DNA of 14,517 nucleotides from Bacteroidota bacterium (GTDB lineage: Bacteria > Bacteroidota > Rhodothermia > Balneolales > Balneolaceae): NCBI GenBank assembly GCA_024635465.1, contig JAGXIS010000109.1:1-14517 (forward strand). Direction: 5' to 3'. Each line of letters opens with the position of its first letter. Within the stretch, counting starts at the first letter, position 1. The translations under genes were made by a program, and so were the position numbers. This document shows, piece after piece, positions 6,740 through 14,342 of this stretch. Below the pieces are notes generated by a model that worked only from the letters and a program-made list of their open reading frames with translations, searched no databases and had not been told where the DNA came from.

Positions 6740-7912
6740 ATGTCAATAAAACCCGAAAGGATAACCCTTCTAATCATCTGTCGTGTCGTTTTGGGCATGC
6801 TTGCGTTAGCGCTGGTTATAGGTACCTTAATTCCTTTAATCCATAGCAACGAGTGGTGGATTCGAATTTTCGATTTTCCACGTATTCAGATCTCAGCTTT
6901 GATTGGTTTGACGCTGGCATGCTATGCGGGGTTTCATTTTTTCAAACGATTGCATGCTATAGAATACGTGCTTATTGTGGTGGTTGGACTTTCACTGGTT
7001 TGGCAACTTATCCGCATCGCACCCTACACAGTATTATATCCCAAGCAAATGTCCGAAAGTCATGCTGAAGACGATTCCAACCGCATAACACTTTTGATCT
7101 TCAACGTTCTCTATAATAATCATGATGTTGCAGCACTGCGCGAACTCATACATGACAACAATCCCGACATAATCCTGCTAAGCGAGCCAACTCAGTGGTG
7201 GCTTGAAGAACTCGACGGTCTCGAAGATGACTATCCATATACATTAATACAGCCACAAGAGAATCATTATGGAATGCTACTATATTCTAGATTTGAACTG
7301 GTGAATCCAGAGATTCGATTTTTAATTGAACCAAAAATTCCTTCATTTCGCACTAAGTTTCAGCTCCCTTCAGGAACTTTTGTGACCCTATATGGCGTAC
7401 ATCCTCGCCCACCGGGGATCAAACGTCTTGAAGATGAGAATGTAGAAGGAATTAGCGATGAAGACGATGATGAAGAGCAAGAAGACAGAGATCGGGTAGA
7501 TTCTGATGTGCGTGATGCTGAGTTGTTGCTTGTTGCCAAAGAGGTGAGTGAACTTGGGGATGTTCCTGTCATCGTTGCAGGCGATTTCAACGACGTGGCA
7601 TGGTCACACACAACACATCTTTTTCAGCGTACCGGTGGATTGCTCGACCCACGGATAGGGCGTGGCTTTTTCAGCACCTTTGACACCGGAAAAATTTTTA
7701 TGCGCTATCCTCTGGATCACGTATTTGCAACTGAGCATTTCTTTCTCGTTGAACTTCTCCGCCTTCCAAACATCGGGTCCGACCACTATCCTGTACTTGT
7801 AACCCTCGACTATAATCCCAACGTTTCCAGAGGAAACAAAGAACCCCAACCGGATGCCGGTGATGAACAAGAAGCTGCTGAGGCTATCGAAGAAGGAAAG
7901 TCTAGCAATTAA
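6740..7912 (+). CDS. Membrane-anchored endonuclease/exonuclease/phosphatase-fold protein
   Basis: This 390-residue protein has three hydrophobic segments (about 11-34, 49-67 and 74-95) that anchor it in the inner membrane, followed by an EEP domain (about 115-357). Metal- and phosphate-handling motifs are all present: FNV with N122, LLSEP with E149, YGVHPRPP (218-225) with H221, GDFND (281-285) with D282 and N284, LDH (325-327) and GSDHYPV (346-352) with D348 and H349. Active phosphodiesterase or phosphatase chemistry is therefore likely. An unusual acidic insert (about 231-256, rich in Asp and Glu) follows the HPRPP motif, and the C-terminal 30 residues are also acidic. The substrate is unknown: DNA, phospholipid or inositol phosphate are all possible for this fold, and the membrane anchor argues against housekeeping DNA repair. 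It sits 23 bp behind the transglycosylase gene, suggesting a shared envelope role. Confidence 0.85.
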   Translation: MSIKPERITLLIICRVVLGMLALALVIGTLIPLIHSNEWWIRIFDFPRIQISALIGLTLACYAGFHFFKRLHAIEYVLIVVVGLSLVWQLIRIAPYTVLYPKQMSESHAEDDSNRITLLIFNVLYNNHDVAALRELIHDNNPDIILLSEPTQWWLEELDGLEDDYPYTLIQPQENHYGMLLYSRFELVNPEIRFLIEPKIPSFRTKFQLPSGTFVTLYGVHPRPPGIKRLEDENVEGISDEDDDEEQEDRDRVDSDVRDAELLLVAKEVSELGDVPVIVAGDFNDVAWSHTTHLFQRTGGLLDPRIGRGFFSTFDTGKIFMRYPLDHVFATEHFFLVELLRLPNIGSDHYPVLVTLDYNPNVSRGNKEPQPDAGDEQEAAEAIEEGKSSN

Positions 7913-8141
7913 TATGGCTATGATCTATATCCTGTCCTTGATCTGATCATCAAAACATTGAGATCGAAAATGGTTATTGTCTCCAATAAATTGTAGCCAA
8001 AACACTTCCGATTATTTTTTGACCTAAATCGAATAAATATTGGTTCGTGATTTAAATTGTCATTTGATCATTATAGACGTAAAATTTACATTCCTTATCA
8101 TTAGAAATGAGGTTTACCAGAAATCAATTTTTTTATGTGAT

Positions 8142-9725
8142 ATGATTAAGACGTTAAAGTTCCTAACAGCTGCTATATTACTCTGTTCCAGCATTTTCTT
8201 AACATCAATATCAGCTCAAGAGCTAGATTTTAGCAACATACCGGCTGAAGTCAATTTTTCCGAGAAATTACGATTATGGGACGGTTTTGGAGTGAACTAT
8301 GTAGAAACATCACAAACCTTTGACTACGATGAGTGGCCACAAGATTATGGAGGATTCTCTTTTCTGGATCCTGAATCCAGGGATGAAATCATAGAACTGA
8401 TTTTTGGTGATGACGGACTTCAACCTGACCTTGTTAAGATGTTTCTGGATCCGTTACACTTGAAAGAAGAAGGCGGAACTTTTGATCACGAAACTACCAC
8501 TGCAAACATGAGGTATTTTGTAAAAAAGGGAAATGAGATGTCTCAGGCACGAGGACAAAACCTTTCAATTGTAACCACTCTCTATGGCCCACCCGGCTTT
8601 ATGACTCTTCAACGTAATATCAGGGGCAGAGATCTTGATCCGGATTACAGAGATCAATTGGCAGATTATATGGTGAATTGGGTTCAATTTTTGGATGAAC
8701 ATGAAAATTTACCAGTCAAATATATCTCCCTGCACAATGAAGGCGAGAGCTGGCTAAGATGGCCTTTGGATGGAGATTTGGCAGATATTGACGCCACAGG
8801 ACACGATTATAATATGTTCTGGAGTCCTGAATTGATGAGCGATATGATTATTCGTACCCGAAATGCTTTGGATCAAAAAGGACTGAACCACGTAGGTGTC
8901 ACCCCGGGTGAAACTACAAACTGGTATCGTTTTGGCGCTTGGGGTTATGGAACAGAGCTTTCAAGAAATCGGGAAGCACTCGAAGCGATGAGTATAATAA
9001 CATCTCACGGTTTTTATGTTGGAGATATTGAAGCCCGCAGATGGTTCGGCCCACACAGTAATCGCGGAACCGAGGAACTGCGATCCATTACACCCGGACT
9101 CCATGCCTGGTGCACATCCACAGCCTGGGATGTGAAAAACGATGAATTAATCGTTGACAACAGGGTCCGGAGAAGATATATCGTCAATGCACATTTTGCC
9201 CTCGAAGTTCATGGCAACATTTATGAAGCAAAAGTTAATGGCTTAATCCCATGGGCATTCATTCAGACCGCATCTCAATGGATCAGACCTGACCCTAACC
9301 CGGGTTCCGCTATTCGCGTTTATGATGATGGTACATGGGAAATTAGAAAAGGATATTACTACTACAAACAACTTACCCGAGCAGGAAGACAGGGAATGCA
9401 TGTAGTTAATACCAGTTCGATGGATTCTCAAATAAATGTTATCGGATTCAGTGGTGAAGGCACTAAACACCCAGACTCATTTGTCCTGGCAAACACCGGT
9501 AGAGAAAATATGACTGTGAAATTCCGGGTTATCGACTCCAATCACGAGCAATTTCAGGCGTATAGAACCAGTGGCGAGGATATTTATGAATATACTGAAA
9601 CTGCTCTCTATCTGGATGATGATGACAATGACAACTATAGAGATATGGGTACCTTTACTCTGGATGGAGAATATCTGATTTATAATGCACCGGCCAACTC
9701 CGTTACAACCTTTTCCGGACTTTAA
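8142..9725 (+). CDS. Secreted GH30-like glycoside hydrolase
   Basis: A 527-residue exported protein. ATG 8142 is chosen because it opens a clean signal peptide (MIKTLKFLTAAILLCSSIFL, cleavage after SISA at 25); the upstream in-frame ATG at 8040 adds 34 residues that do not fit. DGFGVNYVET (47-56) is the usual first-strand motif of the GH30 / O-glycosyl hydrolase group (glucosylceramidase and endo-beta-1,6-galactanase relatives). YISLHNEGESW (194-204) supplies the Asn-Glu pair, with E200 as likely acid/base. The place where clan GH-A enzymes carry the nucleophile Glu reads LHAWCTSTAWD (320-330), with no acidic residue before D330. NGLIPWAFIQ (366-375) and the Tyr-rich KGYYYYKQ (403-410) follow, then a beta-sandwich-like tail (about 415-527). 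The glycan is unknown. The enzyme may use another nucleophile, belong to an uncharacterised family, or be inactive. It precedes two further exported-protein genes on the same strand. Confidence 0.75.
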   Translation: MIKTLKFLTAAILLCSSIFLTSISAQELDFSNIPAEVNFSEKLRLWDGFGVNYVETSQTFDYDEWPQDYGGFSFLDPESRDEIIELIFGDDGLQPDLVKMFLDPLHLKEEGGTFDHETTTANMRYFVKKGNEMSQARGQNLSIVTTLYGPPGFMTLQRNIRGRDLDPDYRDQLADYMVNWVQFLDEHENLPVKYISLHNEGESWLRWPLDGDLADIDATGHDYNMFWSPELMSDMIIRTRNALDQKGLNHVGVTPGETTNWYRFGAWGYGTELSRNREALEAMSIITSHGFYVGDIEARRWFGPHSNRGTEELRSITPGLHAWCTSTAWDVKNDELIVDNRVRRRYIVNAHFALEVHGNIYEAKVNGLIPWAFIQTASQWIRPDPNPGSAIRVYDDGTWEIRKGYYYYKQLTRAGRQGMHVVNTSSMDSQINVIGFSGEGTKHPDSFVLANTGRENMTVKFRVIDSNHEQFQAYRTSGEDIYEYTETALYLDDDDNDNYRDMGTFTLDGEYLIYNAPANSVTTFSGL

Positions 9726-9870
9726 ACAGCCAACTACACCTATACATTTTCATTTTTAAAAATACCTTACTTCTTTCTTATCTACAATTTCTGAGTATTC
9801 AGTTTGGAAACAGTGAATATACAGTTTGCATGAAGAGTTGAATAATTTTTTACAACAATTTTGAGACAAT

Positions 9871-9903
9871 TTTTTGATTTTAACATCACTTTTGATCTAT
9901 TTG
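9871..9903 (+). promoter_or_regulatory. Bacteroidota-type promoter
   Basis: TTTTTG (9871-9876) and TCTATTTG (9896-9903) are exactly 19 nt apart and match the Bacteroidota pattern of a -33 TTTG and a -7 TAnnTTTG with one mismatch (C for A). The start codon of the beta-propeller gene is 37 nt downstream, a normal leader length. This suggests that gene is transcribed independently of the glycoside hydrolase gene. Confidence 0.5.
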
Positions 9904-9940
9904 TATTACATAAAACCCAATAAAATTAATCTTCAACACA

Positions 9941-10969
9941 ATGAAACTGCTAACCTCTTTAATTTTTACACTTATTTTTGCAGGATGGGCATTAACATCT
10001 GAAACAGAAATTCCAATTACTGAAAAAATCCAAAATCAATCCGATGTGATCGTCTCACTTGATGAGTGGAATGTCCCTTTCGATGATTCGCGCTCCAGAG
10101 ATCCATTTGTTGCACCGGACGGTACTGTGTTTTTCGCCGGTCAACGTGCTGACTATGTGGGTTTTTTCAATCCTGAAACCGAAGAGTTCGGATACCATCC
10201 ACTTGAAGATGGAGCCGGACCGCACACAGTTGTAGTTGCCGATGACGGAACGGTGTGGTATACCGGAAACCGAGCAAGACATATCGGTAAAATGAATCCT
10301 GAAACAGGAGAAATCACCAAATACATGATGGATGATGAACATGCTAGAGATCCACATACGTTTGCATTCGACAAAGACGGAAATCTTTGGTTTACCGCTC
10401 AGGGTGGCAATGGAGTAGGGCACTTTAATGTTGAAACCGGAGAGTCCAGAATTTTACCTGTACCTACCGAGCGTGCACGTCCCTATGGAATTCGAATGGC
10501 CCCGGATAATGAACGCCCATGGATTGCACTTTTTGGTACAAATAAAATAGCCACTGTTGATCCTGAAACCATGGAATTGGTCGAAATAGAGCTTCCAAGA
10601 GAAGACATTCGCCCCCGAAGGCTGGATGTCACCAGTGACGGGAGAGTCTGGTGGGGGGATTACGCATCCGGTTATGTCGGAGTTTATGATCCTGCTGATG
10701 GATCCTTCAATGAGTGGGAAATGCCCGATGGTGATGCGTCAAGGCCATATGCTGTCCTTAAAGATGACAAAGATCGTATCTGGCTCTCTGCCAGTGGACT
10801 CGAGCCAAACAAAATGATCGCATTTGATACTAACAGTGAAGAGTTTGTCGCATCTATTGAAATTCCAAGTGCAAATGGTTCCATCCGACACATCGATTAT
10901 GACGTGCGAACGAGGTCACTCTGGTTCGGTACTGATACCGGACATATCGGGCGACTCGTCATTAATTGA
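9941..10969 (+). CDS. Secreted beta-propeller protein, streptogramin-lyase (Vgb) / NHL-like
   Basis: A 342-residue protein with an N-terminal signal peptide (hydrophobic 3-18). The body is a string of about six to seven similar units of some 45 residues, each reading roughly pro-x-gly/his, then asp-gly-x-val/leu-trp, a short turn, and ile-gly-x-phe/met-asn/asp-pro-glu-thr. Clear copies are DDGTVWYTGN with HIGKMNPETGE (101-124), KDGNLWFTAQ with VGHFNVETGE (145-168), and SDGRVWWGDY with VGVYDPADG (232-254). This is the pattern of the virginiamycin B lyase-like seven-bladed propellers. Most members are not antibiotic lyases, and the Trp-Phe-Thr-Glu motif typical of that group appears here as WYTG, WFTA and WWGD, so antibiotic cleavage is unlikely. 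A sugar-lactone, binding or scaffold role near the upstream glycoside hydrolase is an inference. A good promoter lies just upstream and a hairpin terminator 32 bp downstream. Confidence 0.8.
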   Translation: MKLLTSLIFTLIFAGWALTSETEIPITEKIQNQSDVIVSLDEWNVPFDDSRSRDPFVAPDGTVFFAGQRADYVGFFNPETEEFGYHPLEDGAGPHTVVVADDGTVWYTGNRARHIGKMNPETGEITKYMMDDEHARDPHTFAFDKDGNLWFTAQGGNGVGHFNVETGESRILPVPTERARPYGIRMAPDNERPWIALFGTNKIATVDPETMELVEIELPREDIRPRRLDVTSDGRVWWGDYASGYVGVYDPADGSFNEWEMPDGDASRPYAVLKDDKDRIWLSASGLEPNKMIAFDTNSEEFVASIEIPSANGSIRHIDYDVRTRSLWFGTDTGHIGRLVIN

Positions 10970-11000
10970 TTCCTAATATCTTAATAAAGGATGTTATTAT

Positions 11001-11040
11001 AGCCACTGAACGAATTTTAACAATTCAGTGGCTTTATATT
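11001..11040 (+). terminator. Rho-independent-like terminator after the propeller gene
   Basis: AGCCACTGAA (11001-11010) and TTCAGTGGCT (11024-11033) form a perfect 10-bp stem with a 13-nt loop, followed by a T-rich run (TTTATATTGTTTTG). It lies 32 bp after the propeller stop codon. It overlaps an in-frame ATG at 11028, supporting the later start at 11079 for the next gene. Confidence 0.65.
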
Positions 11041-11078
11041 GTTTTGTAGTAATATCAACAGGAGATCCAGAATATTCC

Positions 11079-11687
11079 ATGAATTCTCTAATCAAACTTT
11101 CAATGATTATCATCACTCCATTTTTGTTCGGTTTGATTTTATCTGAAAAACGTGATGCGGATAATCAACTTTTATACCATTCAGCCGTGTATGAAGCGAA
11201 CCCGGAATATTTAGATGGTCCGTTAACAGGTGGGTTTGGAGAGTTAACATGCCACTCCTGTCACTTTGATTACGATCTGAATATGACGGATCGTGGTAGT
11301 CTTACAGTGGATGGTTTAAATGAGTTCTATACTCCGGATCATACCTATGAACTCAAAGTCACTATACAAAGTGAACAACTTGAAAAAGGTGGATTTCAGA
11401 TGACTTCCCGGTTTGAAGACGGATCACAGGCCGGCTCATTCAATTGGGATGGTGACCGGCTGATGCTTACACCATCCATTGACAGTGAAGTTCAATACAT
11501 TCAACATTCTCAAAATGGTACTTCTGTAACTAATCCCCGCACAGTAGAGTGGACATTTAACTGGATCGCTCCTAAGTCTGATGAGCCCGTCCGGTTCAAC
11601 ATAGCGGCAAATGCAGGCAATGATGATGACTCTGCATTTGGTGATTGGATTTATACAAAGGAGTTTCAACTCTTTCCAGAGAATTAA
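11079..11687 (+). CDS. Exported CHSCH-motif protein with choice-of-anchor V / reelin-like domain
   Basis: A 202-residue protein. ATG 11079 is preferred over the in-frame ATG at 11028 because it puts a hydrophobic segment (about 6-22) at the N terminus as signal peptide or anchor and has AGGAGA at 11060-11065 upstream, though the spacing is long. After the signal come GGFGELTCHSCHF (51-63) and an all-beta region of about 120 residues. GGFQMTSRFEDGSQAG (104-119), VEWTFNWIAP (156-165) and NAGNDDDSAFGDWIY (178-192) match, from memory, the choice-of-anchor V domain of Bacteroidota and related reelin-type domains. The C-H-S-C-H segment is formally a c-type heme site (CXXCH), or it could bind metal; heme attachment is not shown. 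It is separated from the propeller gene by a terminator, so it may have its own promoter, which I could not identify. Confidence 0.75.
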   Translation: MNSLIKLSMIIITPFLFGLILSEKRDADNQLLYHSAVYEANPEYLDGPLTGGFGELTCHSCHFDYDLNMTDRGSLTVDGLNEFYTPDHTYELKVTIQSEQLEKGGFQMTSRFEDGSQAGSFNWDGDRLMLTPSIDSEVQYIQHSQNGTSVTNPRTVEWTFNWIAPKSDEPVRFNIAANAGNDDDSAFGDWIYTKEFQLFPEN

Positions 11688-11744
11688 TAAGTTTACTTTA
11701 GGGACACAGCTTCGGCTTTCAAAACTTTGGTAGTGTAGATACCC

Positions 11745-12590
11745 TTAAAATAAATCCCGAAATCTCACTCCCAGTGAGATATAAAAGTTAGTCGAGCTCA
11801 CCTCCTCAAGTTGGTAGAGCTGGATCTGATATCCCGTACTGAGTCGTACACTTCGTAGCTGAAATTCTGCACTTAGGCCTGCAAAAGGATTGGAATAGGT
11901 AACTTCTTTTTTTCTAAATGGGAGGGTAATAATCGAGTAATCCTGAGCAAACGGATCAACCGGATGATACTGCATCGTCTCCTCCACATTCAGTTTCATT
12001 CTCGATATTCCAACATGTACAGCAGCCCGAACCCCAACAACAATTGGCACAGAATAGGCTGCTGAGATTGCCAGTGCATGACCACTATAACGGTTCACCT
12101 CATTTAATATGATTCTCTCCGACTCAAAATTTAAAACGGATGAACTGGGAAAATTTCGCTGATCAGGAATAGTCGAGTAAGTAAACTCAAGAGCGAATTG
12201 ATCTAAAAATATTACTGCCGGGGTGATATCAATCGTAAATAGAAATTGATCATCAAAACCCTTTTTACTCAAAATTAAGTTGTTTTCCAGAAAGGAGCGA
12301 TTCATACTACGATTATTGTAGGATATCTCAAGAGAAAAATCCGTTTCAAATCGCTCATACAATTCACGAAATCGTGATACCGGAGCCTCTTGTGATTGAA
12401 TATCCATACTTTTCAATGGGAAATCCATACTCATAGAGTCAGCTTGTACCCTCTCCATATGCACTTTGTTACTGCTTTCTAGTCCACTTACATCCTCTGT
12501 ATCCTGTCCCGATTCCGCAAAACCGTTATATACAGAACAGAGCATCATCATAGCTATCAGTAATATTCGATAAACCGCTCTTCCAGCCAT
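11745..12590 (-). CDS. Probable outer-membrane beta-barrel protein
   Basis: A 281-residue protein with a signal peptide (hydrophobic 7-20, cleavage near A25 in NGFAES). A polar linker of about 45 residues (26-70) follows, then, from about 80 onward, alternating amphipathic strands and turns (FSLEISYNN, LFTIDITP, LALEFTY-like strands, YQIQLYQL). It ends ISLGVRFRDLF, with a terminal Phe typical of outer-membrane barrels. I do not recognise a named family. Its start codon lies 34 bp inside the 3' end of the upstream lipoprotein gene on the same strand. The later ATG triplet at residues 14-16 would remove most of the signal peptide, so the overlap is probably real and the two genes are translationally coupled. 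Partnership with the lipoprotein in one envelope complex is likely by arrangement only. Confidence 0.7.
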   Translation of the reverse strand: MAGRAVYRILLIAMMMLCSVYNGFAESGQDTEDVSGLESSNKVHMERVQADSMSMDFPLKSMDIQSQEAPVSRFRELYERFETDFSLEISYNNRSMNRSFLENNLILSKKGFDDQFLFTIDITPAVIFLDQFALEFTYSTIPDQRNFPSSSVLNFESERIILNEVNRYSGHALAISAAYSVPIVVGVRAAVHVGISRMKLNVEETMQYHPVDPFAQDYSIITLPFRKKEVTYSNPFAGLSAEFQLRSVRLSTGYQIQLYQLEEVSSTNFYISLGVRFRDLF

Positions 12591-13372
12591 TGCCTGTTTT
12601 TAATTCTGCTTATCCAGTTTCTGTTACCGTCAGCCGCTAGTGGTATGTATCGATCTTCACTAAGGATTTGTCGTATCGGCAACTCCTCTACCTCTGTCAC
12701 CCTCGTCAGAAAACCATCTATATTATATCCATACTCTGTTGTGCGAATCCTTTCTTCACTTCTGTAAAATTTTCTACGATCTCTTATTACATTCGTTCTT
12801 ACATCTTTTGGTATATATCTGAAAAACTCTGTATAAAACTCATCTCCCCCCGGAATCAAATTCCGGCGAATCGAGAAGATTTCACCGGGTTGATTGTATT
12901 TTATTACATCTTCGTGTAGAAACTGTCCGTTCTGAAAAGCCTGTTCCAGTATGGGCTGAACAAGCACGTCTAGCTCCCGCTCAATACGGTCGGGTAGACA
13001 ATCCTGACATGGTTCGCCGTTTATCGTGGTTTCAATTTCAAGAAGAGTTAAATCGTCACTATAGCTGTAAATCTCTTGGTAAATAAAGTCCGCCTCCAGA
13101 TCAACCACTTCCCTGAAAAGCAAATTTCCTCTTCCATCATATTCGATTAACTCCTCCCCAACCAACTCTCTATCTGATACCCAATTGACAAGAAAATCTA
13201 TTGTATCTTCTTCAGGAAGCTCATCCGGTAGTGTATTTATCCGATAGGTGAAAATTTGCTCAGAACGGATGCCCGACAGTTCCTCTATCTCCTGATCCAC
13301 AACGCTTACCTCAGAACAACCGCCCACGGTTAGAGTACCTATAAGTAAAATAAAAGTAGCTCTCTTTAGCAT
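12557..13372 (-). CDS. Lipoprotein with YD-repeat-like strands
   Basis: A 271-residue lipoprotein: a hydrophobic signal (6-17) ends in the lipobox VGGC, with C19 as the lipidated residue. The mature part contains repeated short beta units of the type Tyr-Asp/Asn-x-x-Gly followed by a hydrophobic strand, e.g. EYDGRGNLLFREV (77-89), KYNQPGEIFSIRRN (158-171), GYNIDGFLTRVTEV (215-228), and a final ADGNRNWISRI (247-257) ending in a Glu-Tyr-Tyr tail. This resembles the Tyr-Asp (Rhs-like) repeats of small Bacteroidota surface proteins, without any toxin part. CQDC at 122-125 may form a disulfide. The function is unknown. It overlaps the barrel gene downstream by 34 bp and is the first gene of that minus-strand pair. 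Confidence 0.7.
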   Translation of the reverse strand: MLKRATFILLIGTLTVGGCSEVSVVDQEIEELSGIRSEQIFTYRINTLPDELPEEDTIDFLVNWVSDRELVGEELIEYDGRGNLLFREVVDLEADFIYQEIYSYSDDLTLLEIETTINGEPCQDCLPDRIERELDVLVQPILEQAFQNGQFLHEDVIKYNQPGEIFSIRRNLIPGGDEFYTEFFRYIPKDVRTNVIRDRRKFYRSEERIRTTEYGYNIDGFLTRVTEVEELPIRQILSEDRYIPLAADGNRNWISRIKNRQWLEERFIEYY

Positions 13373-13748
13373 AGAAATTTCAGAGACTTTTTGTGATCAA
13401 CAATCTGTTTATAATCCAAAAAAAAGGGGCTCAAGTTCCAACAACGTTTAATAGTTCGTCAAATTTTGGTTTTCCCAAATTATAGTAGATAATACTGAAT
13501 AATTTGATAACGTGTTGTTTACCAAATTCGTTGAATTACTTATAAATAGAGGTTGATCTTCAGTATATTACACACGGATTGATGATACCCTGAGGTAATA
13601 ATTTGGATAAACAGTAGTGTTCTTTACCCTTTAAAATCCATCCACGGGTAATGTGTAAAACATGCTTTTGATGGTTTAATATAAATGTAGTCATCAAATC
13701 AGAAATTTATTATCATTGACCGGTATTCAACAAAAGACTTAATATCAA
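13373..13748. other. Divergent intergenic region
   Basis: 376 bp between two divergent genes, so it should hold promoters for both, but I see no good TTTG-N19-TAnnTTTG match in either direction. Weak dyads are TTACCC/GGGTAA (13624-13629, 13646-13651) and TTTGATG/CATCAAA (13667-13673, 13692-13698). Both lie within 130 bp of the plus-strand start and could be regulator sites. I see no coding remnant. Confidence 0.4.
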
Positions 13749-14330
13749 ATGAAAACGGACTTAAAACTCGAAGTTTACAATCACAGCGACAAAAATATCA
13801 ATCAATTTTTAGATAAAATTTCTAAAATTAATCTGGACAGGTCTCACTATTTACTCCTCTTTGTGGGCAAATACAAGTCGGGTAAAAAATCGATGTTGAA
13901 CAAGCTGCAAAAGAAAGTAGGCGGATTTGCAGAAATTGATCTGCAAAATGTCATCTCACCGAATGAAGAGGAGTCATACGCTAAAATTGATAAAGTCTTT
14001 TCATCAATTCCTTCATCCACCAAAAATATTCTATTTAAAAATGGAGAAGCATTAACCGGCCAATATACCGGATATACCTACTCTACTGTTCGATATGCCA
14101 CACCTCAGGAGAAATATCTGATCAGTAAAATGAAAGGGAGTGAGAAATTCTACGTAATGGAATTAAAGGAGACAGAAGGGATTGATAAAACTCTGGAGCG
14201 ATTTGCGCAATCTGCCATTGAGTTTGAAGGTCCGGCCTCGTTCGTCGGTAAAATCTTCTGGAAATTGACACAGATCAAATTTAACGGTCACACATTCCCG
14301 AGCAAACGTCCCTCCTCCTCAACTATTTAG
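13749..14330 (+). CDS. Small orphan protein with degenerate P-loop
   Basis: A 193-residue, probably cytoplasmic protein with no signal peptide or membrane segment. LLLFVGKYKSGKKSMLNKL (35-53) has the shape of a Walker A loop after a hydrophobic strand (G-x4-G-K), but a second Lys stands where Ser or Thr is normal, with Ser one position later. A possible second strand is NILFKNGEALTG (93-104), and FYVMELKETEG (134-144) could be a further core strand. The centre (101-135) is rich in Tyr and Thr, and the C-terminal tail is basic and serine-rich. I do not recognise a characterised family. A reduced P-loop NTPase or kinase-like regulator is the best guess. It is flanked by a 376-bp divergent region upstream and a convergent gene 12 bp downstream, so it is transcribed alone. 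Confidence 0.65.
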   Translation: MKTDLKLEVYNHSDKNINQFLDKISKINLDRSHYLLLFVGKYKSGKKSMLNKLQKKVGGFAEIDLQNVISPNEEESYAKIDKVFSSIPSSTKNILFKNGEALTGQYTGYTYSTVRYATPQEKYLISKMKGSEKFYVMELKETEGIDKTLERFAQSAIEFEGPASFVGKIFWKLTQIKFNGHTFPSKRPSSSTI

Positions 14331-14342
14331 ACTTCACCGGCA

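Noticed and set aside
8040..8141. N-terminal extension of the GH30-like protein from the ATG at 8040
   Set aside because: The extension places the signal peptide internally, while ATG 8142 gives a standard one.
9808..9832. TATTCA...TGAATA dyad as a terminator after the glycoside hydrolase gene
   Set aside because: The stem is 6 bp and AT-rich, it lies 80 bp from the stop, and no T-tract follows.
9941..10969. Streptogramin antibiotic resistance lyase
   Set aside because: The propeller pattern fits, but the usual Trp-Phe-Thr-Glu signature is replaced and the protein is exported next to a glycan enzyme, so a resistance call is not supported.
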